From JACCUZ01 sp038246575 (GTDB lineage: Bacteria; Actinomycetota; Actinomycetes; JACCUZ01), in contig JBBRVU010000079.1 in the NCBI GenBank assembly GCA_038246575.1, forward strand, positions 1 to 17,500: a stretch of 17,500 nucleotides of DNA, given 5' to 3'. Positions 11,361 through 17,500 of this stretch are shown one piece after another. Numbering within the stretch: position 1 is the stretch's first letter; each line of letters starts with the position of its first letter. A program made the position numbers and the translations under genes. Below the pieces are notes generated by a model that was not told the DNA's origin, made no database searches, and saw nothing but the letters and a program-made list of their open reading frames with translations.

Positions 11361-12196
11361 GCGTTGCCGTCGTCACCGACTCGACCGCGTACCTGCCGGT
11401 CGAGCTGGCGCGGGAGCACGGCATCGAGGTGGTGCCGCTGCAGGTCGTGATCGGAGGCACTGCGTACGACGAGGGAGCAGACGCGTCGCCCTCGATCGTC
11501 GCTGAGGCGTTGCGCTCGTGGACCCCCGTCTCGACGTCGCGTCCTGGCCCGGCCGCCTTCGCCGCCGCCTACCAGCGCGCCGCTGACCGCGGCTGCGAGG
11601 GCATCGTGTCGGTGCACCTGTCGTCGTCGATGTCCGGCACGGTCGAGTCAGCGCAGCTGGCCGCCAAGGAGGCGCCGGTCCCGACCGAGGTCGTCGACTC
11701 CCGATCGCTCGGCATGGGCATCGGTTTCGCGGTCGTGTCAGCCGCCCGCGAGGCCGCCGGCGGCGCGTCGCTGCACGAGGTGGCCGAGGTGGCCATCACC
11801 CGGACCGCCGCGGCCAAGGCGATCTTCTACGTGGACACGCTCGAGCATCTCCGGCGCGGCGGTCGCATCGGAGCGGCTGCGGCGCTGCTGGGGTCGGCGC
11901 TCGCGGTCAAGCCGCTGCTGCATCTCGTCGACGGGCAGATCGAGCCGCTGGAGAAGGTCCGGACGTCCGCGCGAGCGATCGCGCGGCTGGAGGAGCTTGC
12001 GGTCGAGGCGGCCGGTGACCGCCCGGTCGACCTCGCGGTGCACCACCTGGCGGCAGGCGACCGGGCGGCCGCTCTGGCCGACCGGCTCCGGACCCGCATC
12101 GCCGGCGTCGGGGACCTGCACGTCAGCGAGGTCGGTGCGGTGGTTGGCGCCCACGTCGGGCCCGGCATGCTCGCGGTGGTCGTCGCCCCGCACTGA
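11357..12196 (+). CDS. DegV-family fatty-acid-binding protein
   Basis: A 279-residue DegV protein; characterised members (FakB) bind a fatty acid and present it to the kinase FakA. Family marks are VVTDSTAYLP at residues 5-14, VVPLQVVIGGTAYDEG, TSRPGPAAF, HLSSSMSGT (87-95), VVDSRSLGMGIG, and in the C-terminal lobe FYVDTLEHLRRGGRIG followed by KPLLHLVDG. There is no signal peptide or membrane segment. The GTG start overlaps the leuS stop, so it should be co-expressed with leuS; degV next to leuS or the com genes is seen in other actinobacteria. No FakA-like kinase lies in the window, so the role here is inferred from the family only. Confidence 0.92.
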
Positions 12197-12247
12197 ACGT
12201 CGTCTGCAGGCGGCACCGGGCCCGCGACCAGGTTGCTCGTCCACAGG

Positions 12248-12268
12248 CGGCGGCAGGCGAACCCGCCG
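12248..12268 (+). terminator. Possible terminator hairpin after degV
   Basis: CGGCGG (12248-12253) can pair with CCGCCG (12263-12268) across a nine-base loop, 51 bases after the degV stop. The stem is short and GC-only, with no T-run, so chance is a real alternative. Confidence 0.3.
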
Positions 12269-12282
12269 TCCACCGATCCGGC

Positions 12283-12319
12283 TCCGACCCCCTGTCGGAC
12301 GCGCCGACCTTCCTAGCGT
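12283..12319 (+). promoter_or_regulatory. comEA promoter region with inverted repeat and -10 box
   Basis: A perfect inverted repeat TCCGAC-N5-GTCGGA (12283-12299) covers the expected -35 area. A -10 box TAGCGT lies at 12314-12319, six bases before the GTG start of comEA, which has no ribosome binding site; the mRNA is therefore probably leaderless. The repeat could be an operator controlling competence genes or a small terminator for degV. Confidence 0.45.
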
Positions 12320-12325
12320 CGGTAC

Positions 12326-13231
12326 GTGGCAGACCCGGGACGGCGCCGACGCGACTCGGAGGGGGAGGCTGCGGCTCGGCTCCGACTCGAGCGGGCCGGT
12401 GCGCTGCCGACGCCCTGGGTCACCGTGGACGACGGCTGGGTGCCGGACCGGCCGGCACCTCGCACTCCACTGGCCGACTTGCGCTCGACTGCCGGCGCAG
12501 CGGTGCTGGACCGGATCCCGCTGGGCCTGCGAGCGGCCGCCATCTCGCCGGGCCGGCAGGGCCTGGCCGGACTCGTGCTCCTGGTCGTCGTCGCGGTGAC
12601 GGTCGCGGCCGGCGCGTGGTTGGTGGCGCGGCCGCGCGACGGGGTCGCGGTTCGTCCCCGTCCCGTCGGTGAACCGGTCGCAGCGAGCAGCCCGACTGGT
12701 CCGTCAGTGGGTGCCCCGGTCACCGGGCCGGGAGCCGTCGGGGCGTCCGCCCCGCCCTCGGTCGCTGCTGGTGCCGGGCCGGTGTTCGTGCACGTCGTCG
12801 GGGCCGTGCGCCGGTCGGGCCTGGTGCAGCTGGCCACGGGGTCGCGGGTTGCTGACGCGGTCGACGCCGCTGGCGGCATGACAGCCCGCGCCGACCCGGC
12901 CAGCGTCAACCTGGCTCGGGTCCTCGTCGACGGCGAGCAGGTGCGCGTGCTCCGTCGCGGCGACAGCCCGGTCGCGGCGCCGTTGGGTGCCGGTGCAACG
13001 GCTCCTCTTCCCGGTTCCGCCGGGGGCGCAGTCGCCGGGCTCATCGACCTGAACACCGCTTCCGTGGACCAGCTGGACACGCTGCCCGGCATCGGGCCGG
13101 TCCTGGCCCAGCGCATCGTGGACTGGCGCACGGCGAACGGCCGGTTCAGCTCGGTCGACGAGCTCGGCGAGGTGTCGGGCATCGGCGATGCGCGGCTGGC
13201 AGACCTGCGGGCCGCCGTCGCGGTGCAATGA
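12326..13231 (+). CDS. comEA: Competence DNA-binding protein ComEA
   Basis: Membrane-anchored DNA receptor of the natural-transformation uptake machinery, 301 residues. Order: a basic, charged cytoplasmic N-terminus of about 75 residues; one membrane segment (about 80-101, LAGLVLLVVVAVTVAAGAWL); a Pro/Gly/Ala-rich linker; an SLBB domain (about 153-212, VFVHVVGAVRRSGLVQL); and a C-terminal helix-hairpin-helix pair (about 239-301) with LNTASVDQLDTLPGIGPVLAQRI and FSSVDELGEVSGIG. The HhH domain binds double-stranded DNA outside the membrane. The stop overlaps the comEC start (ATGA), so the two are translated together. The GTG start looks leaderless. Whether this organism is transformable cannot be told; these genes are common in actinobacteria. 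Confidence 0.94.
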   Translation: MADPGRRRRDSEGEAAARLRLERAGALPTPWVTVDDGWVPDRPAPRTPLADLRSTAGAAVLDRIPLGLRAAAISPGRQGLAGLVLLVVVAVTVAAGAWLVARPRDGVAVRPRPVGEPVAASSPTGPSVGAPVTGPGAVGASAPPSVAAGAGPVFVHVVGAVRRSGLVQLATGSRVADAVDAAGGMTARADPASVNLARVLVDGEQVRVLRRGDSPVAAPLGAGATAPLPGSAGGAVAGLIDLNTASVDQLDTLPGIGPVLAQRIVDWRTANGRFSSVDELGEVSGIGDARLADLRAAVAVQ

Positions 13232-15669
13232 GCATGCCCTCGACCGGTGGACTGCCGGCCGCCGAACCGGCGGACGCCGAGCCCGCTGCCGGGCAACCGG
13301 CCGACCTGCGGCTGCTCGCTCCGGCGCTGGCCAGCTGGCTCGGCGCCTTTCTCGGCACAGGGACCGTTGCCGGGCCGGGACGCGCCTACCTGCTGACAGC
13401 CGGGACCGCCGTCGCCGGCCTGGTCGCTCTCGCGGTCGCCATCAGCCGCCGCCTGCAGCGGGCTGTCGTCGCGGCCGCGGCCGCCTGCCTGCTCGGCGGG
13501 CTGCTGGTGGGATCCCTGCACGTGCTGGCCATCGGCGCCGGGCCGGTCGACGAGATGGGGCACGAGCGGGCCACCGCCACCTTGGCGGCAACCGTGACCG
13601 CGGATCCGGTCCGGGTCACGCCGGCGGTCAGCGGCATCCGGCGCACCGACGGGCTGGTCGTGGTGCGGGTGCGGGTGAGTCGGCTCGAGGCGCGCGGCGG
13701 TGCGTTCCGGGTGCGTACGCCGGTGCTGGTCATCGCCACCGACCCGGCGTGGCAGTCGCTGCTCCCGGGCCAGGCCGTCGCGGCGGTCGGGCGGCTGGGG
13801 CCACCGCGTCAGGGCCAGCCGATCGCGGCGGTGCTCTCCGCGCGGGGACCGCCGACGCTGGTGGGACGACCGTCGACGTTGCAGCGCGGAGCGGGGACGT
13901 TGCGCGCGGGGCTGCGGCGAGCGAGCGCCGGGCTGCCGCGAGCCGAGCGCGGCCTGCTCCCCGGCCTGGTGGTGGGGGACACGTCACGGGTGCCGGCCGA
14001 CGTGACCGAGGACTTCCGGACAGCCGGGCTGACCCATCTCACTGCTGTCAGCGGCGCGAACCTTGCGATCGTCAGCGGGTTCGTGCTGCTGGTCGGGCGC
14101 CGGCTGGGTCTGCGCGGGCTCGCGCTGCCGCTGGCCGGGGCGCTGGCGATGGCCGGGTTCGTGGTGCTGGCGCGTCCGCAGGCCTCGGTGGTGCGGGCGG
14201 CGGCGATGGGAGCCATCGCCCTCGCGGCGCTGGCCACCGGCCGGCGGCGGCGCAGCGCGGCTGCGCTCGGCGCCGCGGTGGTGGTTCTGCTGGCGGCAGA
14301 TCCCTGGCTGTCGCGCTCGTACGGCTTCGCCCTCTCGGTCCTGGCGACCGGGGGTCTGGTGCTGCTCGCGCCGCGCTGGGCGCGAGCGTGGACGGCACGC
14401 GGCCTCCCCGATCCGCTGGCCCAGGCACTCGCGGTGCCACTGGCGGCGCAGCTGGCGTGCGGCCCGGTCATCGTGCTGCTCTCGGGCCAGGTGAGTCTGG
14501 TCGCGGTCCCGGCCAACCTGCTCGTCGCGCCCGCGATCGCGCCGGCCACGGTCCTGGGCGTGCTTGCCACTCTGGTTTCGCCAGTCCACGCACCGACGGC
14601 GGCCGGCCTGGCTCGGCTGGGCGGAGTCTTCGTCTGGTGGGTGGCGCTGGTGGCCAGGCGGTCGGCTGCGGCCCCCTGGGCGGCGATCGACTGGACCGAC
14701 TCGGTGCCCGGCGCGTTGGGCCTCGCGGCGCTCACCGTCGTGGCCGCGGTCGCGGTCCGGATCCTCGCCCGAGGGCTCGCCGGACCCGGCGACGGGGGCG
14801 TCCGGACCGGCAGCAGCCGCCGACACGGTCGCGGCCGCTGGCCGTGGATCGTGGTGATCAGCCTGGTGGTTGTCGTCGCCATCGTGGTGCTGCGGCCGGC
14901 CCGGCCGCCGCCGGATTGGCTGATGGCCGCCTGCGACGTCGGCCAGGGCGACGCGCTGGTCCTGGCCGCGGGGGAAGGGACGGCCGTGGTGGTCGACGCC
15001 GGACCCGATCCCCGAGCTGTGGATCGGTGCCTGCGGCGCCTTCGGGTCACGAGGATCGCCCTGGTCGTGCTCACCCACCTGCATGCCGATCACGTCGAAG
15101 GCCTGCCCGGCGTGCTGCGCGGCCGTGCCGTGGGGGAGGTGCAGATCGGCGGGTACGACGAGCCCTCCGACGAGCTGGCCCGGGTGCGTCGCTGGACCGA
15201 GGCGGCCGGGGTCACGCTCACCCGGGCCACGGTCGGGGACCGGGTCACGGTGGGCCGCGTGTCCTGGGAGGTGGTCTGGCCGGACCGGGTGATCGTGGCG
15301 GGGTCGGTGCCGAACAACGCCAGCATCGTCCTGCTGGTGCGGATCGGTTCGGTCCGGCTGCTGCTCACGGGTGACATCGAGCGGGAAGCCCAGCGCGCGA
15401 TGCTGGCGGCCGGTCGGGTCGGCACGGTCGACGTGCTCAAGGTCGCCCACCACGGCTCGGCCAACCAGGACCCGCGGCTGCTCGCGCTGGCCCAGCCCCG
15501 GGTCGCCCTGGTGTCGGTGGGAGTGGGCAACGACTACGGCCATCCGGCGCCTACGACGATGCAGGCCCTGCGCGTCGCGGGCGCCTCCGTCGGGCGCACG
15601 GATCGCGACGGGACCCTGGTCGTTGCCGGCACCCGACGCCACCTGCGGATGGTCAGGGTCGGCGGGTAG
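13228..15669 (+). CDS. comEC: ComEC/Rec2 DNA-uptake channel with metallo-beta-lactamase domain
   Basis: An 813-residue inner-membrane protein that passes single-stranded DNA into the cytosol during transformation. The N-terminal half has several hydrophobic segments; the competence domain contains the TAVSGANLAIVSG motif and further membrane helices to about residue 560. The C-terminal metallo-beta-lactamase-like domain carries DVGQGD (570-575), the HLHADH metal motif (617-622), GDIE (Asp716) and AHHGS (740-744), so a nuclease-type active site appears intact. The ATG at 13228 overlaps the comEA stop; ATG 13234 is an alternative. Its last 17 codons lie in an 89-bp segment repeated downstream at 17332-17420. 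The expected next gene, holA, is displaced by a reverse-strand diguanylate cyclase. Confidence 0.95.
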   Translation: MSMPSTGGLPAAEPADAEPAAGQPADLRLLAPALASWLGAFLGTGTVAGPGRAYLLTAGTAVAGLVALAVAISRRLQRAVVAAAAACLLGGLLVGSLHVLAIGAGPVDEMGHERATATLAATVTADPVRVTPAVSGIRRTDGLVVVRVRVSRLEARGGAFRVRTPVLVIATDPAWQSLLPGQAVAAVGRLGPPRQGQPIAAVLSARGPPTLVGRPSTLQRGAGTLRAGLRRASAGLPRAERGLLPGLVVGDTSRVPADVTEDFRTAGLTHLTAVSGANLAIVSGFVLLVGRRLGLRGLALPLAGALAMAGFVVLARPQASVVRAAAMGAIALAALATGRRRRSAAALGAAVVVLLAADPWLSRSYGFALSVLATGGLVLLAPRWARAWTARGLPDPLAQALAVPLAAQLACGPVIVLLSGQVSLVAVPANLLVAPAIAPATVLGVLATLVSPVHAPTAAGLARLGGVFVWWVALVARRSAAAPWAAIDWTDSVPGALGLAALTVVAAVAVRILARGLAGPGDGGVRTGSSRRHGRGRWPWIVVISLVVVVAIVVLRPARPPPDWLMAACDVGQGDALVLAAGEGTAVVVDAGPDPRAVDRCLRRLRVTRIALVVLTHLHADHVEGLPGVLRGRAVGEVQIGGYDEPSDELARVRRWTEAAGVTLTRATVGDRVTVGRVSWEVVWPDRVIVAGSVPNNASIVLLVRIGSVRLLLTGDIEREAQRAMLAAGRVGTVDVLKVAHHGSANQDPRLLALAQPRVALVSVGVGNDYGHPAPTTMQALRVAGASVGRTDRDGTLVVAGTRRHLRMVRVGG

Positions 15670-15706
15670 CGTGAGCGCGATGCCCGCCGACCCACCGGCC
15701 CTGGTC
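15618..15706 (+). repeat. Direct repeat copy 1: comEC end / holA start junction
   Basis: This 89-bp segment matches 17332-17420 at 87 of 89 positions, with 73 consecutive identical bases (15624-15696 = 17338-17410) and mismatches at 15623 and 15697. It spans the last 17 codons of comEC, the TAG stop, a TAGCGT box and the first nine codons of a holA-like ORF. Upstream of 15618 the two copies have no similarity; downstream of 15706 similarity fades over about 25 bases with a gap. Confidence 0.95.
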
Positions 15707-15728
15707 GCCCGTGTCGGGTCCCGTGGAG
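15680..15728 (+). pseudogene. Remnant of the holA 5' end (truncated, frameshifted)
   Basis: From ATG 15680 the translation begins MPADPPALV, identical to the start of the intact holA copy at 17394. After base 15706 it departs: aligned to the intact copy, two bases appear missing near 15711, after which GTGTCGGGTCCCGTGGAGC resembles GTGACGGGTCCAGAGGAGC of holA. The frame then runs antisense through the diguanylate cyclase gene without holA character. I read it as a dead holA head left by the duplication. The identical first nine codons are certain; the decayed extension could be chance similarity in GC-rich DNA. Confidence 0.55.
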
Positions 15729-15762
15729 CGGGACGACGCCGCAGCCGGTCGGCAGCACCGGC
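15718..15762. terminator. Paired hairpins between convergent comEC and diguanylate cyclase genes
   Basis: Two short inverted repeats lie between the convergent genes: GTCCCG-N5-CGGGAC (15718-15734) and GCCGGT-N7-ACCGGC (15744-15762), both 6-bp stems. Neither is followed by a T-run. They are well placed to end comEC transcription, transcription from the duplicated TAGCGT box, and perhaps the reverse-strand gene in the other direction. Confidence 0.4.
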
Positions 15763-15769
15763 ACAGCAG

Positions 15770-17197
15770 TCAGCGGGTAGGGCTGGGGACCCGTCTGCTC
15801 GTCGACCGGCCGATCGTGAGCCGGTCGCGCCCGGATTCTTTGGCGGCGTAGAGCGCCTGGTCGGCGATCTCCATCAGCTCATCGGGAGTATCAGCGGCGC
15901 AGTGCGGGAACGCCGCCGCTCCGATGCTGACGGTGACGCTCGCACTGCTCTGACCGGCGGGCACGGACACGCCACTGACCGCTCGGCGCAGCCGTTCGCC
16001 GACCGAGGCAACGTCGTCGATCCCCCCGCCGGGCAGCACGACCAGGAACTCCTCGCCGCCGGTGCGGACGAGGACATCGCCCTCCCGCAACGCCAGCCGG
16101 GCAGCTGCTGTGGTCTCGCGAAGGACCCGGTCACCGACGAGGTGCCCGTACGTGTCGTTGACGGCCTTGAAGTGGTCGAGGTCGAAGGCAAGTAGCCCGA
16201 GCGGCACCTCGGAGCGCAGCGACCGGGCCCACTCCTCGTGCAGCCGGGAGAGGCCGAACCGGCGGTTGTACGCGCCGGTGAGCGGGTCGATCGCGGCAAG
16301 CCGTTGGAAGCGCTCGTGCGAGATCACGTTGTTCAGCGCGACGCCGGTCGCGGCGCGCATCGCCTCGACGAGCCTGGCCGCCTCCTGGTGCGGGGTGCGG
16401 GCGAACGCCAGGACGAGCACGCCGAGCGGCACGGACCGGAACGGGATCGGCAGGATCGCCACGGTCGCCGGCCGGAAGGTGGTGACCGTGGCGTCGACGT
16501 CGAGGTCGGCCGGGATCGGCATCCACAGCGGCGACCCGTCGGTCAGCGCAGCGAGCACGGTCGGGTTCTCCTGCAGCTGGAGCGCCGACATCCGGTGCGT
16601 GGCGGAGATCTCCAGCTCGCCGTCCCGCACGATGGCGAAGGCGCCGGCCTCGCCGCCGCTGGCGGCCAGGAAGCTGACCAGCGCGGCGGCGGTGAACTCG
16701 GCCAGGTCGAGGTGCTCGGCGAGGACCCGGCTGTGCTCGGCCATCGCCTGCTGCACCTCACGGGACTCAGCCAGCGCAGCGACGAGTTCGTTGAACGAGG
16801 CTGCCCCCTCGCCGAACTCGTCCGCGGAGTCGACCGGGAGCTGGCAGGACTCGGGCGTGCAGCCGGCCCAGTCGCCGGAGTACGTCGCCTCGCCGATCAC
16901 GCCAGAGACGCGGCGCATCTGCCGCGACAGCGTGCCCAGCCGGCTGCCGACGACCCAGCGGGCCAGCCGGTAGTTGGCCGCGGCGAGCATGAGGCCGGCG
17001 AACACCGTGGCGAGGAAGAAGGCCGGTCGCAGCGTCAGCTCGGACGGAATGCCCAGCGGCGGCAGCACGAACGGGAACGCCACGCCGATGACCACGCCAA
17101 GGCCGAGCATCCACAATCCGAGGTCGGTGAAGGCGCGGCTGGTCAGCCTGGCCAGTCGCCGTCGGGGTGTCGGCTGGTCCGTTGTGTCCTGCGCCAT
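15770..17197 (-). CDS. Membrane diguanylate cyclase with HAMP-like, GAF and GGDEF domains
   Basis: A c-di-GMP synthase of 475 residues on the reverse strand. Order: basic N-terminus, two membrane segments (about residues 20-75, with little between them), a HAMP-like linker, a GAF-type sensory domain (about 140-310), then GGDEF. Catalytic marks are DPLTGAYNRRFG, AFDLDHFKAVNDTYGH and GGEEF (380-384); an REGD I-site (371-374) is exactly five residues before GGEEF. The GAF domain suggests sensing of a small cytosolic ligand or redox state. I chose ATG 17197 because GAGGAG (17204-17209) is six bases upstream on that strand; the open frame extends further but without support. It splits the conserved comEC-holA pair, runs opposite to all neighbours and is flanked by the 89-bp direct repeat, so it is probably a later arrival. 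Composition does not look foreign by eye. Confidence 0.9.
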   Translation of the reverse strand: MAQDTTDQPTPRRRLARLTSRAFTDLGLWMLGLGVVIGVAFPFVLPPLGIPSELTLRPAFFLATVFAGLMLAAANYRLARWVVGSRLGTLSRQMRRVSGVIGEATYSGDWAGCTPESCQLPVDSADEFGEGAASFNELVAALAESREVQQAMAEHSRVLAEHLDLAEFTAAALVSFLAASGGEAGAFAIVRDGELEISATHRMSALQLQENPTVLAALTDGSPLWMPIPADLDVDATVTTFRPATVAILPIPFRSVPLGVLVLAFARTPHQEAARLVEAMRAATGVALNNVISHERFQRLAAIDPLTGAYNRRFGLSRLHEEWARSLRSEVPLGLLAFDLDHFKAVNDTYGHLVGDRVLRETTAAARLALREGDVLVRTGGEEFLVVLPGGGIDDVASVGERLRRAVSGVSVPAGQSSASVTVSIGAAAFPHCAADTPDELMEIADQALYAAKESGRDRLTIGRSTSRRVPSPTR

Positions 17198-17331
17198 GTC
17201 CGTCTCCTCGTGGGACCTCGTCCTGTCTGTATCGGCCGTCTTGACGCCGTCTGTAGGCCAAGCGGGGGACAGCCGACGATCCGGCCGGGCCATGGAGCAG
17301 CGAAAATGCGCATACATGGCGAAGTCAAGGC
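17198..17331. other. Upstream region of the reverse-strand diguanylate cyclase
   Basis: This 134-base gap holds the GAGGAG ribosome binding site for the reverse gene and a locally AT-richer patch with the palindrome ATGCGCAT (17306-17313). The patch lies next to the left edge of repeat copy 2. A TTGACT hexamer on the reverse strand (17323-17328) could be a -35 element, but no -10 box lies at proper spacing. Confidence 0.35.
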
Positions 17332-17420
17332 GGTCGCTGCCGGCACCCGACGCCACCTGCGGATGGTCAGGGTCGGCGGGTAGCGTGAGCGCGATGCCCG
17401 CCGACCCACCCGCCCTGGTC
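17332..17420 (+). repeat. Direct repeat copy 2: comEC tail fragment with intact holA start
   Basis: Counterpart of 15618-15706, offset by 1714 bases. Here the comEC part is an orphan tail coding AGTRRHLRMVRVGG and a stop at 17381-17383, with no comEC sequence before it. The holA part runs on into the intact gene. The orphan tail is still identical to the functional copy, indicating a recent event, gene conversion between copies, or selection on the segment as the holA promoter. Confidence 0.95.
17381..17386 (+). promoter_or_regulatory. Putative -10 box for leaderless holA
   Basis: TAGCGT overlaps the orphan comEC stop codon TAG and lies seven bases before the holA ATG (17394), which has no ribosome binding site. 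The same box is used in front of comEA, and the duplicated copy at 15667-15672 is identical. Confidence 0.45.
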
Positions 17421-17500
17421 ACCCTCGTGACGGGTCCAGAGGAGCTGCTGCGCGACCGCGCGGTGTCCCAGGTCCTGGCGCACGCGCGGCGGGCCGACCC
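17394..17500 (+). CDS. holA: DNA polymerase III delta subunit, N-terminal part
   Basis: The first 35 codons of a gene that runs off the window. The readable start MPADPPALVTLVTGPEELLRD followed by RAVSQVLAHARRADP resembles the N-terminus of the clamp-loader delta subunit, where a strand (LVTG) leads into a helix (EELLRDRAV). The usual actinobacterial order comEC-holA supports this. Only about a tenth of the protein is visible, so the call leans on context. In the cell it would open and load the sliding clamp as part of the polymerase III clamp loader. It is separated from comEC by the inserted cyclase gene but keeps a private copy of the comEC end with the TAGCGT box, so it probably retains its original promoter. 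Confidence 0.75.
   Translation, partial: MPADPPALVTLVTGPEELLRDRAVSQVLAHARRAD

Noticed and set aside
15618..17420. Insertion sequence or integron cassette flanked by the direct repeat
   Set aside because: The bracketed DNA encodes only the diguanylate cyclase; no transposase, recombinase, terminal inverted repeats or attC-like structure, and 89 bp is far longer than normal target duplications.

Overview
The window is a high-GC segment with dense genes, stop/start overlaps and several starts that look leaderless. Together with the gene order leuS-degV-comEA-comEC-holA, this points to a free-living actinobacterium. I cannot place the genus. No phage or transposase gene, CRISPR array, rRNA or tRNA was seen.

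Region 1 (1-5464) is a histidine-utilisation operon on the + strand: the tail of hutH, then hutU, an M20 amidohydrolase, hutF and hutI, with gaps of at most 48 bases or 4-base overlaps. These genes cover histidine to urocanate, imidazolonepropionate, formiminoglutamate and N-formylglutamate. The M20 enzyme sits where an N-formylglutamate hydrolase (HutG) would be expected and is a good candidate for the last step. Region 2 (5465-8666) holds a membrane-bound diguanylate cyclase with its terminator, and a secreted Asp-box (BNR) beta-propeller protein of unknown substrate.

Region 3 (8667-8882) is a compact control region in front of leuS. It contains a 13-bp-stem hairpin closing the secreted-protein gene, a -10 box, an apparently leaderless 11-codon leader ORF with three consecutive leucine codons (CTG CTC CTT), two mutually exclusive hairpins, and an intrinsic terminator with a T-tract 44 bases before leuS. 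It resembles a leader-peptide attenuator tuned to leucyl-tRNA supply. Region 4 (8883-15669) is leuS-degV (overlapping) and comEA-comEC (overlapping), the DNA-uptake pair behind its own putative promoter.

Region 5 (15618-17500) is the structural oddity. The expected comEC-holA junction is split by a reverse-strand GAF-GGDEF diguanylate cyclase gene, and an 89-bp junction segment (87/89 identical, 73 bp perfect) is present on both sides. It carries the comEC C-terminal codons, the stop, a -10 box and the holA start. The left copy completes comEC but leads into a decayed holA head; the right copy is a comEC tail fragment in front of the intact holA start, which runs off the window.
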